Part shown: in pieces, positions 1-12,000 of the stretch
Layout of the letters: each line of letters begins with the position of its first letter
Numbering within the stretch: position 1 is the stretch's first letter
Assembly (NCBI RefSeq): GCF_002878395.1
Contig: NW_025859999.1
Coordinates: 216,320-280,319 of the forward strand
Direction of reading: 5' to 3'
Length of the DNA: 64,000 nt
DNA from: Capsicum annuum
Lineage: Eukaryota > Streptophyta > Magnoliopsida > Solanales > Solanaceae
Notes under the pieces: generated by a model
The model's database searches: none
What the model was told of the DNA's origin: nothing
The model's input: only the letters and a program-made list of their open reading frames with translations
Made by a program: the position numbers and the translations under genes

Positions 1-724
1 GTCTGAAAAGCCTCTAAAACTGACTAACTGGATATGAGTTGATGGGACAGGCCCCCAACTAACTCTTCTAACTACTGAGATAGAGATATGAAGTAAACTA
101 ATTTATCCTAGAATGATGAGGACTCACCACTGTTACTGTACTGTTGATAGCCTGAGGAGTGAGGTCTAAGATTGATATTGGAACTAAGAGTCAGCACCTA
201 TGATACAATAAATCATAGCTCAAAAGAAAGGTATGCAATAAGTACATTGAATGTACTGGTATGCTATATGAGGTAGGCTAATATGCATGGTTTCATGAAC
301 AGAACTAATAATTAACTGAATATGCATGTAAAACATGGAGTACTAAGTAGAGAACATGGAATTCATAGATACTAAAAAAATGGAGATTCTGTCAATATTG
401 AGTATGCATGAAATTCTATAAATACTGAAGAAATATGAAAATTGCTAGACACAGGGGATGCATGACCAAGCATATAACATGAACCAATAAAGTCTGTAAA
501 CTCAAATACTAAAAAATACCGATATCTATCTGCTTTGGCCAAGAAAATCTAACACTGCATAACTGAACTGAGACTGTAACTGGGACTATATCTGTGATTG
601 TGGGAGGTATTATCTAACTGACATTCTCCAATTTGAGATAATTGGGGTCCAACCAGTAAACCTAGTTGGAAGGGTGTTAATACCGTGCCATTGGTAATAA
701 AGATGGTTTTATGGATCCACTAAA

Positions 725-732
725 CTTATATA
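725..732 (-). promoter_or_regulatory. TATA-box-like site in LTR of A
   Basis: On the minus strand the sequence reads TATATAAG followed by TTTAGTGGATCC, and it is kept in the middle LTR (8232-8239). It lies about 1.54 kb into the LTR in sense direction. Conservation across copies of an LTR is expected by descent, so this only suggests a core promoter. Confidence 0.3.
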
Positions 733-1734
733 ATATCTGAAGGACTAAGGGTGTCAAGCCTAAACTGATGGGTGACCCCTGTGAGATAGTCAAGCCTAGT
801 CTGATGATTGACTACTCATATCCTATGCTGGCTACGTAGTTCTAGAGTATAGGGACTACTACTAATGACTCTTCCTATCTGATGTGGAAGCCTCCATCCC
901 TACACTCGCTCGGTGCTAAAGCCTACTCCCAACTAAAATTGACTGAAATACTAGACTTTTTTGAGTTCATTTGACTGGTAACTGACTGTTTTGGTAATGC
1001 TCATAGTATGTTCTGAAGATTATTTTGTAATGTACTGATACTAGAATAAGTAAACAACTATGGATTTTGGGTATTCAATACCCCAAGGACTCAAAACAAT
1101 AATAGTAAAATGACACTAAAGCTTGAAGGACAAAACGTGAAGGCTTTTATTTACATCAATCACTCTTATAGGCATTTTATCAAACACTTGTAGTTCAGGG
1201 TTTAAAACAACGTTAGGAATGTCACGAAACTTGTAGTAAAAACATGAATTCAACATGAATAATACTAAATAATGATTTAATTTAAGGAATGATGACATTA
1301 AAAGATGGAGAATTGAATAATAACAATAAATTCATTGAAACGTGGTATAAAATCATAGTTCATGGAAATTCATAGGTGAAATCACAATTTAAAATAAAAT
1401 AACTTGAAAAGATCACAATTTTGTTATTTAAATAAGATACTTGTACTCCATGGGTCAAACTAACCCATGGATGAATATCTAACATACCTGGGATAATGAA
1501 TTTCTTGAAGTTCTGGGTGAGTTCCTAATGATTGATCTTTAATTTGAGAGCTAGGGTTTCTTGTTCTTTGAAAAAGGGATCTTTAATTTGAGAAGAATTG
1601 AATAATGAATGATTATTAAGGTCAATTGGGGCTAAATTTTGTGTATTAGGATGATTTTAGGGCTTAGGAAAAAGACCCAAATACACTTAAATGGATTTTA
1701 AAATGTTAGCTGAAAACTGAAGATCTCAATTTTT

Positions 1735-2060
1735 GGCCTTGGCACGGCGTGCCACTATCACACCAATCCACTAGAATTGGACAACTGGGAAATTGGTCTA
1801 TGGCACAGCACGGGGAAAATCGTGGTCCTTCACTGATTTGGTCATGGAAGTTCACCCCGATGCGGTGGAATTATGGACAGACACTGGAAACTGCCAAATG
1901 TCAATTTGGCCTTTTGCACGACGCGCCAAGATCGTGCACCTCCACAGGAAATTGCCAATCGGAAAATTGGCCTGCTCCACGATGTGCCATGATCGCGGAG
2001 TCATAATGGAAATTGAAAATTGTCAATTGGACTTTCTCCAAGATGCGCTAAGGGTTCCAA
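1735..2060 (-). repeat. GC-rich degenerate module array inside LTR
   Basis: Several diverged units of roughly 50-65 bp alternate a CG-rich core (such as gacgcgccaagatcgtgcac) with an aattgccaattgg-like segment. The same array recurs in the other two LTR copies (about 9230-9560 and 29760-30300). The overlapping plus-strand reading frames here (1749-2074) are by-products of this composition, not genes. Confidence 0.55.
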
Positions 2061-2271
2061 TGATCGGGGTCTAACAACTGAAACTGAAAATTACCATAAC
2101 TTCTTACACGGTTATTGGATTTAGGAAAATTTTATATCGATGGAAAGCAAATTGAATTTCCTATGCAATGGAAGACTCTAAACTGAAAAATAATCAGTGT
2201 TTTGAAATTTTTTTATACTAATAATAATGCACTGGGAACTAGATTATGCTAGGGAAATATGGGGTGTCATA

Positions 2272-2286
2272 ATATCCCCCCCTTGG
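2272..2286 (-). other. Polypurine tract of element A
   Basis: The minus strand reads CCAAGGGGGGGGATAT immediately before the LTR start. This is the expected position and composition of the plus-strand DNA primer in Gypsy elements. The same placement is seen at 9770-9785 for element B. Confidence 0.8.
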
Positions 2287-2472
2287 GATCATTCCTCCTT
2301 GAATGAAACTAGTTAAGCTGAGGAAAACTGTTAAACTGAGCTTACACACTGAACATGCATGTCTGATGCATGGATTACATGACTGAACTAATTTTTAAAT
2401 GCATGACTGACATGAACATGATGTACAACTGAATCTAAGTAGGATAGGGAGAAATCTTAAGAAGATTGGTAC
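2287..2472 (-). other. 3' noncoding segment of A, possible intron between chromodomain and polypurine tract
   Basis: No reading frame continues after the chromodomain tail. A donor-like AAG|GTACCAATC lies at 2475-2464 (minus), and AG sites lie just before a GGAATGATCC box next to the polypurine tract. Element B has the same donor-like sequence, and E and F have donors at the equivalent place. Splicing is inference only. Confidence 0.3.
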
Positions 2473-3905
2473 CTTATACTGAATCTGGATTTGCTGAAAA
2501 AAGATGAGGGGACTTGGTCCGCATATCTGCCTCTGCTTCTCAACTGAATACCTCAATGGACTAATTTTTCCAAAGAACTTTGACTAGTGGGACTTCTTTG
2601 TTCCTTAGTCTACGAACATGATGATCAAGAATTTTGACAGGAACTTCCTCAAAGGAAAGACTGTTCTTAATCTCTGTACTTTCTAAGGGAACAACTACCG
2701 TTAGATCACCAATACCCTTTTTCAACAACGAGACATAGAACACTAAGTGTACTAAGGAAAAATCTGAAAGAAACTCAGATTATCCCTTTCTTGCTGAATC
2801 TCTTATCTCATATCATGGGAGATATATTCAAGTACACAAGATCTCCAACCTCAAACTCTTGATCCTTTCTCCTCACATCGGCATACAATTTCTGTCGGCT
2901 CTGGGTAGCCCTAAGCCTTTCTCTGATCAACTGAACCTTCTCTAACACATCAAACACCAAGTTAGGCCCTACTACTACAACCTTAACTACTTCAAACTAA
3001 CTAATTGGATATCTACATCTCCTACCATAGAGAGCCTTTAACGGAGCCATATAGATACTGGAATGATAGCTGTTATTGTATGCGAATTCAATCAAAGGCA
3101 AATGGTCATCCCAACTGCCCTGGAAATCAACAATGCATGCTCTCAACATATTTTCTAGAGTCTGAATGGTCCTTTTTGCTTGACCGTCTATTTGAGGGTG
3201 GAAAGCTGTACTGAGAAGTACTTGGGTACCAAGACCCTTTTTGAATGCTTTCTAGAAGTAAGAGGTAAATTGGGTGCCTTTATTAGAGATGATAAATAAG
3301 TGAACACCGTGTAACCTAACCAACTCTCTGAGATAGAGTTTGGTATAATCCTCGGCTAAATAAGAGGTTTGAACTGCTAGAAATGGGCTGATTTGGTCAT
3401 TCTGTCTACGATGACCCAAATAGAATCATGCTAATGATGGGTATACGACAAACCTATCTCAAAATTTATGTTCACTTCCTCCTACTTCTAAGTGGGAATA
3501 TTGAAATCTTGTATGAACCTACTAGGTTTCGAATGCTCAATCTTAGCTTACTGTCATACAGAGCACTTAGCTACAAACTATGCAATTGCTCTCTTCATCC
3601 CACTGCAAAAATAGATCACCCACAAATTACGACACATCTTAGTGGCCCGTAAATGAATATACTAAAGCACACCATGTGCTTCTAAATGAATTTATTGCCT
3701 CAAATTATCTATAATAAGCACTCACAATCTACCCTGACAATGCAAAACACCATCACTCCTTTGGGAGTAAACCTCCACTTTCAGGTCTTTGACTAATTCT
3801 TTTAACTTAACTAGGTTGGGATCTTTATCCTGATTTTCCTTCACCTCAGAAACTAGAGATGATTTAGCACTACTCTGCAGCCACACACTACTCTTTGCTA
3901 AGTCG
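2473..3905 (-). pseudogene. Integrase with chromodomain-like tail, element A (broken)
   Basis: Minus-strand frames give the integrase N-terminal segment (about 3743-3905), core (3000-3650, including the [10 protein letters not shown] / ALYGRRC region near 3030-3100), then an SH3-like and chromodomain-like tail (2475-2743) with the LVKVLWKN motif. Many stops and frameshifts interrupt it. The first catalytic acidic residue, normally in a xxDFxxGLP context, reads Asn (INFEIGL), as in element B (INILIGL). Integrase would insert the cDNA into chromatin and the tail could guide target choice; this copy cannot be functional. Confidence 0.75.
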
Positions 3906-3939
3906 ACTAAGAGGATACCTAGTTGGGAAAGCTAATGAA

Positions 3940-4440
3940 CTTCCTGCGATAACTTTTTCTTTCAATCCTAAAGATGAGGAACACTGCCCATAGACAATCT
4001 ATTGAGAGTACATTGGCCTTGCTCAGATTATATAAAACACTCATGTCATAATCCTTCAATAACTCTAACCACCTTCTATGACACAGATTAAAATCTTTCT
4101 GGGAGAACACATACTAAAGGCTTTTGTAATCTGTGAACACATCTATTTGAACAATATGCTTATAATGCCTCCAAATTATTAAGGCAAAAACTATAGCTTC
4201 TAACTCAAGATCATGGGTAGGGTAATGTTCTCATAGGGTTTAGGCTATCTGGAGGAATAGGCTATGACCTTACCTCTCCGCATAGGGACACAACCTAAAC
4301 CTACCCAGGATGCATCACAGTATACAACAAAACCATTTGAACCATCTGGTAGAGTCAAGACTAGGGTTGAGGTGAGTCGAGTCTTCAACTCCTAAAAACT
4401 CTTCTTGCATGAATCTAATCACTGAAACTTAACTTTCTTC
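3940..4440 (-). pseudogene. RNase H domain, element A (broken)
   Basis: On the minus strand the frames contain the usual start of the Gypsy RNase H (FVVYCDAS near 4310-4340), then GKVIAYSSR (near 4270) and remnants of the segment that leads to integrase. Several in-frame stops and shifts are present. It is continuous with RT upstream and integrase downstream. The enzyme would degrade the RNA of the RNA-DNA hybrid; this copy is dead. Confidence 0.7.
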
Positions 4441-5215
4441 AAAGTTAATATAGACATAGGGGATGTAATAAAAGAAAGCCCTTCTACAAATTGATGGTAA
4501 TAGCTAGCTAAACCCAAGAAACTCTAGATATTTGATGGAGAGATGGGTCTAGGCCAGTTTCTAACTACCTCGATCTTTTGAGGATCAACTCTAATGCCAT
4601 CACCGAAAATAATATGGCCAAGGAAAGATACTAATCTTAGCCAGAATTTATATTTTCTGAATTTAGTGAACAACTGATAAGCTCTAATTGTCTAAAATAC
4701 TATTTTGAGGTGGTCAGCAAGATCATTTTAGCTAGGAGAGTAAATAAGAATGTAATCAATGAAGACTATGATAAAAATGTCCAAGTAGTATTTGAACACT
4801 CGGTTCATTAGGTCCTCGAAGTTTGCTAGGGAATTGGTAAGACCAAATGACATGACTAGAAATTCAAAGTGACTTCACCAAGTTCGGAAAGCTATTTTCG
4901 AAATGTCACATTACCTGACCCTGAGCTGATGATAGCCTGATCTGAGGTCTATCTTTGAAAAATAGCTGGCACCCAAAAGGTCAAAGATGTCATCAATTCT
5001 AGAAAGTGGATAGTTATTCTTGACTGTGAGTTTGTTCAACTGACGATAGTCTATGCACATTCTGAGAGAACCGTCCTTCTTATGCACGAATAGAATATGT
5101 GCGCCCCACAGGGAGATGCTGGGTCTAATGAATCCCTTATCTAGGAGATCCTTTAACTGTTCTTTTAACTCCTTGAGTTCTACTAGAGCCATTCTCTATG
5201 GCGGAATAGATATGG
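4440..5215 (-). pseudogene. Reverse transcriptase, element A (broken, YxDD-box lost)
   Basis: The longest open part (4911-5192) carries [35 protein letters not shown] and [13 protein letters not shown], the conserved fingers and palm motifs of Gypsy RT. The frame then shifts. Near 4735-4790 the catalytic motif reads FIDYIL rather than FIDDIL, so one of the two adjacent catalytic aspartates is replaced by Tyr. A partial copy of palm and connection sequence continues to about 4440. It is typical of a chromovirus RT and is inactive. Confidence 0.85.
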
Positions 5216-5329
5216 GCTGAGTATCTTAAAGAAGGTCTATTTCAAAGTTGATTTCCCTTTTGGGAGTAAATCTTAGAAGATCTTCAGGAAATACATCTGA
5301 GAATTCATTTACTAATGGAACTAATTCAA

Positions 5330-5850
5330 GTGTCTAAGTTTTTGAATTAGTATTTGACTCAAATAAGATGGTAAATACACCCCTTCGATATCATCTTTCT
5401 CGCTCTAAGGTATGAAATCAACTAACCCCTAAGAGCTGTGGTAATACCTCTTCATTCAAGGACTGGATCATTTAGGAATTGAAAATGACCTATTCTATTT
5501 CTACAATTAACTGAGGCATAGCTTGAGTGGAGCCAGTCCATGTAGAGAATAATGTCAAAATCTATCATCTCTAACTCCACGAGATCAACGAAGGCAACTT
5601 TCTGAGATATTATGACTGGAAAGTTCCTGTATACCTGTCTGGCTTCAATCGAAATGCCTACTAGGGTAGAAACTAAAAAGGTCTCTGCTAGAGTTTTGAG
5701 ACCGACTCAGAAGTTGATGGCTATATATGGATTTTTAGAAGAAAGTAAAGCTCCAGGGTCTAGTAAAGCCTAAACATGTAAATAAAAGACCTGCAGCATA
5801 CCAGTAATTACGTCAGGAGAATTTTCTTGATCTTGGTGGGACTAAAGATC
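5330..5850 (-). pseudogene. Retroviral-type aspartic protease region, element A (broken)
   Basis: On the minus strand, near 5755-5780, the sequence reads ALLDPGALLS, the DPG form of the aspartic protease active-site turn seen in several plant chromoviruses. Downstream frames agree with the linker to RT but contain several stops. Element B has an equivalent (12880-13420). Confidence 0.6.
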
Positions 5851-5879
5851 ATATAATCTATTCGGACGCTAACCACTGG

Positions 5880-7021
5880 TAGCACTGGAAGTGGCACTCT
5901 ACTTAGTCAGTCGATCGGATGGAACTGATGACTGATGGGACTGACCCTATTGGCGCACAACCCAACCTTTTTGAGAAATTCACTGACACTCTCGAATTTG
6001 ATGGCCTAGCTTTCCATACCAAAAGAACACATCACTACCCGCTCTACACTCACCCTGATTATGTCTGCCATATTTCTAACATAGAGGATTTGTACGACAC
6101 TGCTAACATAACCTGGGACATAGATCCTGGTACCCTATCCCTATTGTCGTTTCTAAATTTAGGTACTGGGGTACTGGAAGAAAAGGGTGCTAAGGCTGTA
6201 GACGTCTGATGAAACTGATAACGGTTACCACCTTCTGAACTTGGCTGGCTGAAATTGAAACTACTCATCCTAGCTCTCTTATTTTCTATCTCCCTCTCCT
6301 TAATGTTTTGCTCCTTTATCTGTTGAGCATGGACCATCATGCTAGACAAGCTTATCTCACTAATAAGCATTGTGGTCCTACACTTCTTGATCATAATATC
6401 AGATACGCCAAACATAAACTTACTTATCTTAGACTTGTTATCATCCACCACATGAGGAGCATACCTAGATAATTGAGTAAACTTGAGTGAATACTCTCTC
6501 ACACTCAGGTTTCCCTACCTCAAATTAATTAACTCTAACACTTTGGCCTCCCTTAACTACAATGGGAAGAATCTATCTAAGAAAGCTGTGGAAAACTTTT
6601 CCCACTCTACAGGCTCTGCATCAACATCCCTATCTGCTTTCCATTGCTTAAACTAAGTATGGTCTATATCCTACAAGTGATATGCAACCAAATCAGTACT
6701 CTAACTAGATGTCACCCCCATAGCATCCATTAGCTTTTGCACCATAGCTAGGAATTCCTATGGATCCTCTTTAGACTTGGATCCTATGAAAAAATAAAAA
6801 TTCATCTGGGTGAAGTACTAAATTCTAGTTGTAGCAGTATTGACCACTAGGTTGGGCGAAACAACAGTTGGCCATTCATTTTGTACTATAACAAAATTTG
6901 CACGAGTAGTGAACACAACCCTAAATTCTACTTGAGAGACGTGCTCATGCAGAGAGTCTGCCTGGACAGGCTGAGGAGCTGGCTAATTTTTGGTTCTTCT
7001 TGAATTTTTTTTTGGAAGCGT
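5880..7021 (-). pseudogene. Gag, element A (broken; start codon ATG changed to ACG)
   Basis: The open part 6059-6502 (minus) includes MREYSLKFTQLSRYAPHVV, the plant Gypsy gag (retrotransposon gag family) core that forms the virus-like particle. A degenerate zinc-knuckle region follows near 6000-6060. By alignment with element B, whose gag starts at ATG 27550, the start here is ACG (7021-7019), so the start is lost as well. Stops and shifts occur through the N-terminal half (6520-7020). Confidence 0.75.
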
Positions 7022-7223
7022 GTTCGGTAAATGGAAGGAAGAAATAGATTAGATAAGGAGTTTAAATTCAGTTCATGCTCACTCGCATGACATAAATATT
7101 CAAAGATGGGAAACTTTTTCCTAAATGCCTTGTATCCTCTCATCCATAAGTGTGGCGCGCTACAAACCTATGCATAAGACTTTACTCGATATGGCTTTCA
7201 AACTTCCAAGGACACTTTAAAAT

Positions 7224-7240
7224 CTTAGGCTTTGATAACA
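7224..7240 (-). other. Primer binding site of element A (initiator-Met type, mutated)
   Basis: On the minus strand it reads TGTTATCAAAGCCTAAG next to the LTR. Compared with the TGGTATCAxAGCC pattern complementary to plant initiator tRNA-Met, the third base is changed. Element B has the better copy TGGTATCAAAG at the equivalent site. Confidence 0.65.
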
Positions 7241-8231
7241 AGTTTTAAATGACTTGAGAGTACACCCTTGGCATCATACGGTGCTTTCAGTCAAGAGGGA
7301 CCACAAGCTAACCCATCAGGTGGTACCTATCATGAGCACGAAATAATAATATCATAATTATGGAAAAATATCTGGTATTACCATAAGGTTTTATCACTGA
7401 ATCAATAATGAAATATGAATCTATAGAAAAATTGACTGAATCTGATTAAATACAGATAAGCTGACTTATCTACTAAAAATCTGAATACTGGATAACTGAC
7501 TCTAATGTCTAAAAAGCCTCTAAAACTAACTGACTGAATATAATTTGATGGAACAGGCCCCAAAATAACTTTACTCAGTACTGAAATATGGATATGAACT
7601 AAAATAATTTGTACTTGAATGATGAGAACTCATCACTACTACTATACTGCTGATAGCTTGGGGAGTGAGGTCTAAGCATAGTTCGAGAATTGAGTGTTAG
7701 CACCTATGATATAGTACATCATAGCGCAAAAGATAGGTATACGGTCAGTACTTTAAATATACTGGTATGCTACATGAGGTAGGTTATTATACATGGTTTC
7801 ATGAACAAAACTAATAATTAACTGAATATTCATATAAAACATGAAGTACTATGAAGAGAACATGGAATCCGAAGATACAAAAAATATGGAGAATCAGTAA
7901 ATACTGAGTACATATGAAAATCTATAAATACTAAAGATACGTTAAAATTTGTAGACACTGGGGATGCATGACCAAGCATATAACATGTACTGAGTAAAAT
8001 CAATAAATTTAAATACTGAAAAATACTGATATCTATATGCTTTTGTCAAGCAACTCTAAAACTGTATAACTTAACAGAGACTTGAACTGAGACTATATCT
8101 GAGATTTTGGGAGGTATCATCTAACCGACATTCCCTAATTTGAGGTAATTGGGGTCCAACCTGTAACCCCAGTTAGAAGGGTATTAATACAATGCCATGG
8201 GTACTAATGGTGGTTGTGTGGATCCACTAAA

Positions 8232-8239
8232 CTTATATA
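8232..8239 (-). promoter_or_regulatory. TATA-box-like site in middle LTR
   Basis: Minus strand TATATAAG followed by TTTAGTGGATCC, equivalent to the site at 725-732. Confidence 0.3.
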
Positions 8240-9229
8240 TTGTCCAAAGGACTAAGGTGTTAAGCCTAAACTGACGGGTGGCCCTTGCAAGATATTCAAG
8301 CCTAGTCTGATGGGTGACTACTCATATTCTACGCTGGCTACATAGTTTTGGAGTATAGGGATTGCAACTAATGACTCTGCCAATCTTACATGTAATCTGC
8401 CATCTTTACACTCGCTTGGTGTTAAATCCTACTCCTAACTGAAAGACACTGAAATTCTAAACTGTTCTGAGTTCATCTGACTGGTAACTAACTTTTCTGA
8501 TAATGTTCATCGTATGTTCTGAATACTATTCTGTAATGTACTTATACTATACTAAGTAAGCAACTATCGATTTCGGGTATTCAATACCCCCAGGACTTAA
8601 AACAATTATGGTAAAATGACACTAAAGATTGTAGGACAAAACATAAAGGCTTTTATTTACATCACTCACTCTTGTAGGCATTTTATCAAACACTTGTAGT
8701 TTAAAGTTTAAAACAATCTTAGAATTATCATAGAACTTAAGGGTAAAAGATGAATTCAACATGAATACTACTAAATCATGATTTAATTCAAGGAATGATA
8801 ACATTAAAACATGGAGAATTGAATAACAACAATAATGTCATTGAAATGTGGTCTAAAATCATAGTTCATGGAGATTCATGGGTGAAATCAGAATTTAAAA
8901 TCAAATAACTTGAAAAGATCACAAATTTGTTATTTAAATAGGATACTTGTACTCTATGGGTTAAAGGAACCCATGGATGAACATTTAACATACCTGGGAT
9001 AGTGAATTTCTTAAAGTTCTGGGTGAGTTCCTAATGATTGGTCTTTAATTTGAGAGCTAGGGTTTGTTGTTCTTGGAAAAACAATCTTTAATTTGAGACA
9101 AATTGAATAATAAATGATTATTTGTGCCAATTGGGGCTAAATTTTGTATTTTAGGATGAATTTAGGGCTTAGGAAAAAGACCCAAATACCCTTAAACATA
9201 TTTTAAAATGTAAGCTGAAATTGAAGATC

Positions 9230-9560
9230 CCAATTTTTAGCATTGGCGCGATATGCCATTATCGCACTAAGCCACTAGAATCGGATAACTGGGAAATTGG
9301 TCTGTGGCACAAAGTGGGGAACTCATGGTCCTTCACTGATTTGGACCTTGGAAGTTCACCGCAATATGGTGGAATTGTAGAGCGACACTGGAAACTACCA
9401 AATGCTAATTTGGCCTTTTGCTCGATGCGCCAAGATCGCGCACCTCCACTGGAAATCGGAAAATATGCCTGCTACGCGACACGCCATGATCGTGGAGTCA
9501 TACTAGAAATTGACAATTTTCATTTGGATTTTTTCCACGATGCGCTAAGGGTAAAAATGA
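9230..9560 (-). repeat. GC-rich module array, middle LTR
   Basis: Equivalent to 1735-2060, with units such as gatgcgccaagatcgcgcacctcc and gacacgccatgatcgtgg. The 116-codon plus-strand frame over it (9221-9571) is treated as spurious. Confidence 0.5.
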
Positions 9561-9769
9561 TGGGGGTCTAAGGACTGAAACTTAAAATCGCCATAACTTC
9601 TTACCCGGTTATTGGATTTGGGAAAATTTTATATCGATGGAAAGCTAATTGAATTTCCTATGCAATGGAAGGCTCTAAACTAAAAAATAATAAGTGATTC
9701 AAAAATTTTTGTATATGAATACTCAAGCACTGGGACTTAGATTATGGCAGGGAAATACGGGGTGTTATA

Positions 9770-9785
9770 ATATCTCCCCCTTAGG
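9770..9785 (-). other. Polypurine tract of element B
   Basis: The minus strand reads CCTAAGGGGGAGATAT just before the LTR start TATAACACCCC. Composition and position are as expected. Confidence 0.8.
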
Positions 9786-9989
9786 ATTATTCGTCATAGA
9801 ATGAAACTAGTTAAGCTGAGGAAAACTGTTGGACTGAGCTTGCACACTGAACATGCATATTTGATGCATGGATTACATGACTGAACTAATTTTTAAAAGC
9901 ATGACTGATATGAACATGATGTACAACTGAATTTGAGTAGGATAGACAGAAATGTTTAGAAGATTGGTACCTTATACTGCTTCTAGATT

Positions 9990-11500
9990 CGCTAAGAAAA
10001 GATGAGGGTACTTGGTCCGTATATCTTCCTATGCTTCCCAAGTGTTTACCTCAACGAAGTGATTTTACCAAAGTACTTTGACAAGTGAAACTTCTTTTTT
10101 ACTTAGTCTACGAACTTGATGATCCAGAATTTTGACTGGAAGTTTTTAAAAGAAAAGCTGTTCTAAATATCTGCACTTTATAAGTGAACAACTACAGCTG
10201 GATTACCAATACAATTTTTCAACAATGAGACATAGAACACTGGGTGTACTGATGCTATCTAAAGGCAACTAAAGCTCGTATGCTACCTTTCTGAAATGAC
10301 TGAGAATTCTGAAAAGACAGGCATATCGGGGACTGAATTTCCCTTCATGCCAAATCTCTTAAATCCTATTATGGGAGAGATTTTCAAGTACACAGGATCA
10401 CCGACCTCAAACTCATGGTCCTTTCTCCTCACATCGGCATACAATTTTTATAGGCTCTGGGTAGCCCTAAACCTTTCTCTAATCAAGTGAACTTTCTCTA
10501 ATGCATCAAACACCAAGTCCGACCCTTCTACTATAGCCTTACCTTCTTCAAACCAACCAATTAGAGATCTACATCTCCTACCATAGAGAGCCTCAAACGG
10601 AGCCACATGGATACTGGAATGATAGCTATTATTGTATGCGAATTCAATCAAAGGCAAATAATTATCCCAACTACCCTTGAAATCAATAACGTATGCTCTC
10701 AGCATATCTTCTAGAGTCTAAATGATCCTTTCTTCTTGACCATCTATCTTAGGGTAGAAAGCTGTACTGAGATGTACTTAGGTACCAACACCCTTTTTGA
10801 ATGCTTTCCAGAAGTGAGAGGTAAATTGGGTACCTCTATTTCAGTGATAGATAAGGGAACATCGTGCAACCTAACCAACTATCTAAGATAGAGTTTTCCA
10901 TAATCCTCGACTAAATAAGAGGTATGAACTGTCTAGAAATGGGCTGATATAGTCATTTTGTCTACAATGGCCCAAATAGAATCATGCTAACGATGGGTAC
11001 ACGATAAACCTATCAAAATATTTATGGTCACTTCCTCCAACTTCCAAGTGGGAATACTAAACTTCTGTATAAACCCACTAGGTTTCTGATGCTCCATCTT
11101 AACTTACTAGCATGTAGAGCACTTAGCTACAAACTATGCAATACCTCTTTTCATCCTACTGCACTAATAAATCTCCCATAAATCACGGTATATCTTAGTG
11201 GCACCTGGATGAATAGAATAACGTGCACCATGCGCTTCTACAAGAATTCATTACCTCAAATAATTTATACAAAGCACACACAATCTACCATGATAATACA
11301 AAACACCATCTCCCCTTTGGGAGAGAACCTCCACTTTTTGGTCTTTGACTGATTCTTTTGACTTAACTAGGCTGGGATGTCTATCCTGCTTTTCCTTTAC
11401 CTTAAAAACTAGAGATGATTTAGCACTACTCTGCACCCACACACTACCCTCTGCTGAGTGGACTAAGAGGACACCTAGTCAGGAAAGCTGATGAACTTCC
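9990..11500 (-). pseudogene. Integrase with chromodomain-like tail, element B (broken)
   Basis: The N-terminal part (11251-11442) and zinc-binding region (about 11130-11230) are visible; the IHPG histidine and the KCSTC cysteine pair remain, but the second His is replaced (YRD). The core near 10960-11060 has Asn in place of the first catalytic Asp (INILIGL). The best-preserved part (10448-10705) contains [20 protein letters not shown] and [10 protein letters not shown]. The tail (about 9990-10250) has the HPVFYVSLLK segment and a decayed chromodomain-like end. Not functional. Confidence 0.75.
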
Positions 11501-11519
11501 TAAGCTAACTTATTCTTAC

Positions 11520-12000
11520 CGTCATAAACATAAGGAACACTGCCCTTTGACAATCAACTAAGAGTACATTAGCCTTACCTTGATGATACAGAACATTCAT
11601 GTTGTAATCCTTTAATAACTCTAACCACCTTATATAACAGATTCAAATCTTTCTGAGAGAACACATATTGAAGGCTTTTGTAATCTATGAACACATGTAC
11701 ATGCACCCTATACAAGTATTGCCTCCAAATATGTAAGAAAAACACTACAGCTGCTTACTTAAGATCATGAGTATCTCATAGGGTTTAAGCTATCTGGAGG
11801 AATAGGCTATGACCTTACCTCTCTGCTTAAGGACACAACCTAAACCTAACCTGGATGCATCAAAGTAGACAACAAAACTATCTAAACTATCTGGTTGAGT
11901 CATGATTAGGGCTAGGGTGAGTTGAGTCTTCAACTTCTTAAAACTCTTCTCGTATGAACTGTCCACTGAAACTTAACTTTCTTCAGAGTCAATCTGGACA
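11520..12000 (-). pseudogene. RNase H domain, element B (broken)
   Basis: Parallel to 3940-4440 of element A. Minus-strand frames give remnants of the FVVYxDAS and KVIAY-type motifs and the sequence leading into integrase, with many stops. A short deletion near 11765-11780 compared with element A removes part of the middle. Confidence 0.6.

Larger units (their letters stand above)
1..2271 (-). repeat. 3' LTR of element A (partial, about 240-265 bp missing at the left)
   Basis: Aligns along its length with 7507-9769 and with 28037-30474; the first bases (gtctgaaaagcctctaaaac) match 7507 onward. On the minus strand it starts TATGACACCCC, a mutated form of the TGTAACACC start usual for this LTR type, and is directly preceded by a polypurine tract. 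The LTR end near the window start is not visible. Confidence 0.85.
1..9769 (-). mobile_element. Element A: chromodomain-type Ty3/Gypsy LTR retrotransposon, left LTR cut by window edge
   Basis: Read on the minus strand the order is LTR (9769-7241), primer site, gag, protease, RT, RNase H, integrase with chromodomain tail, polypurine tract, LTR (2271 to beyond 1). The order PR-RT-RH-IN identifies Ty3/Gypsy, and the chromodomain-like tail places it among chromoviruses. Every domain carries stops or frameshifts, so it is an old inactive copy. Its 5' LTR is also the 3' LTR of element B. Confidence 0.85.
7241..9769 (-). repeat. Middle LTR, shared as 5' LTR of A and 3' LTR of B
   Basis: About 2.53 kb, matching 1-2271 and 27771-30474. 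On its right it is bounded by the polypurine tract of B (9770-9785) and on its left by the primer site of A. One LTR therefore serves two internal regions. The exact left boundary could lie up to about 10 bp inside, because the terminal CA is ambiguous next to the primer site. Confidence 0.85.

Noticed and set aside
1749..2074. Overlapping 85- and 93-codon plus-strand frames
   Set aside because: They lie inside an LTR, antisense to the element, in the GC-rich module array. The equivalent array in the middle LTR gives a different frame, so no conserved protein.
5919..6209. 96-codon plus-strand frame
   Set aside because: Antisense shadow of the gag tail and zinc-knuckle region of element A.
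9221..9571. 116-codon plus-strand frame
   Set aside because: Same module array in the middle LTR; not conserved as a protein between LTR copies.
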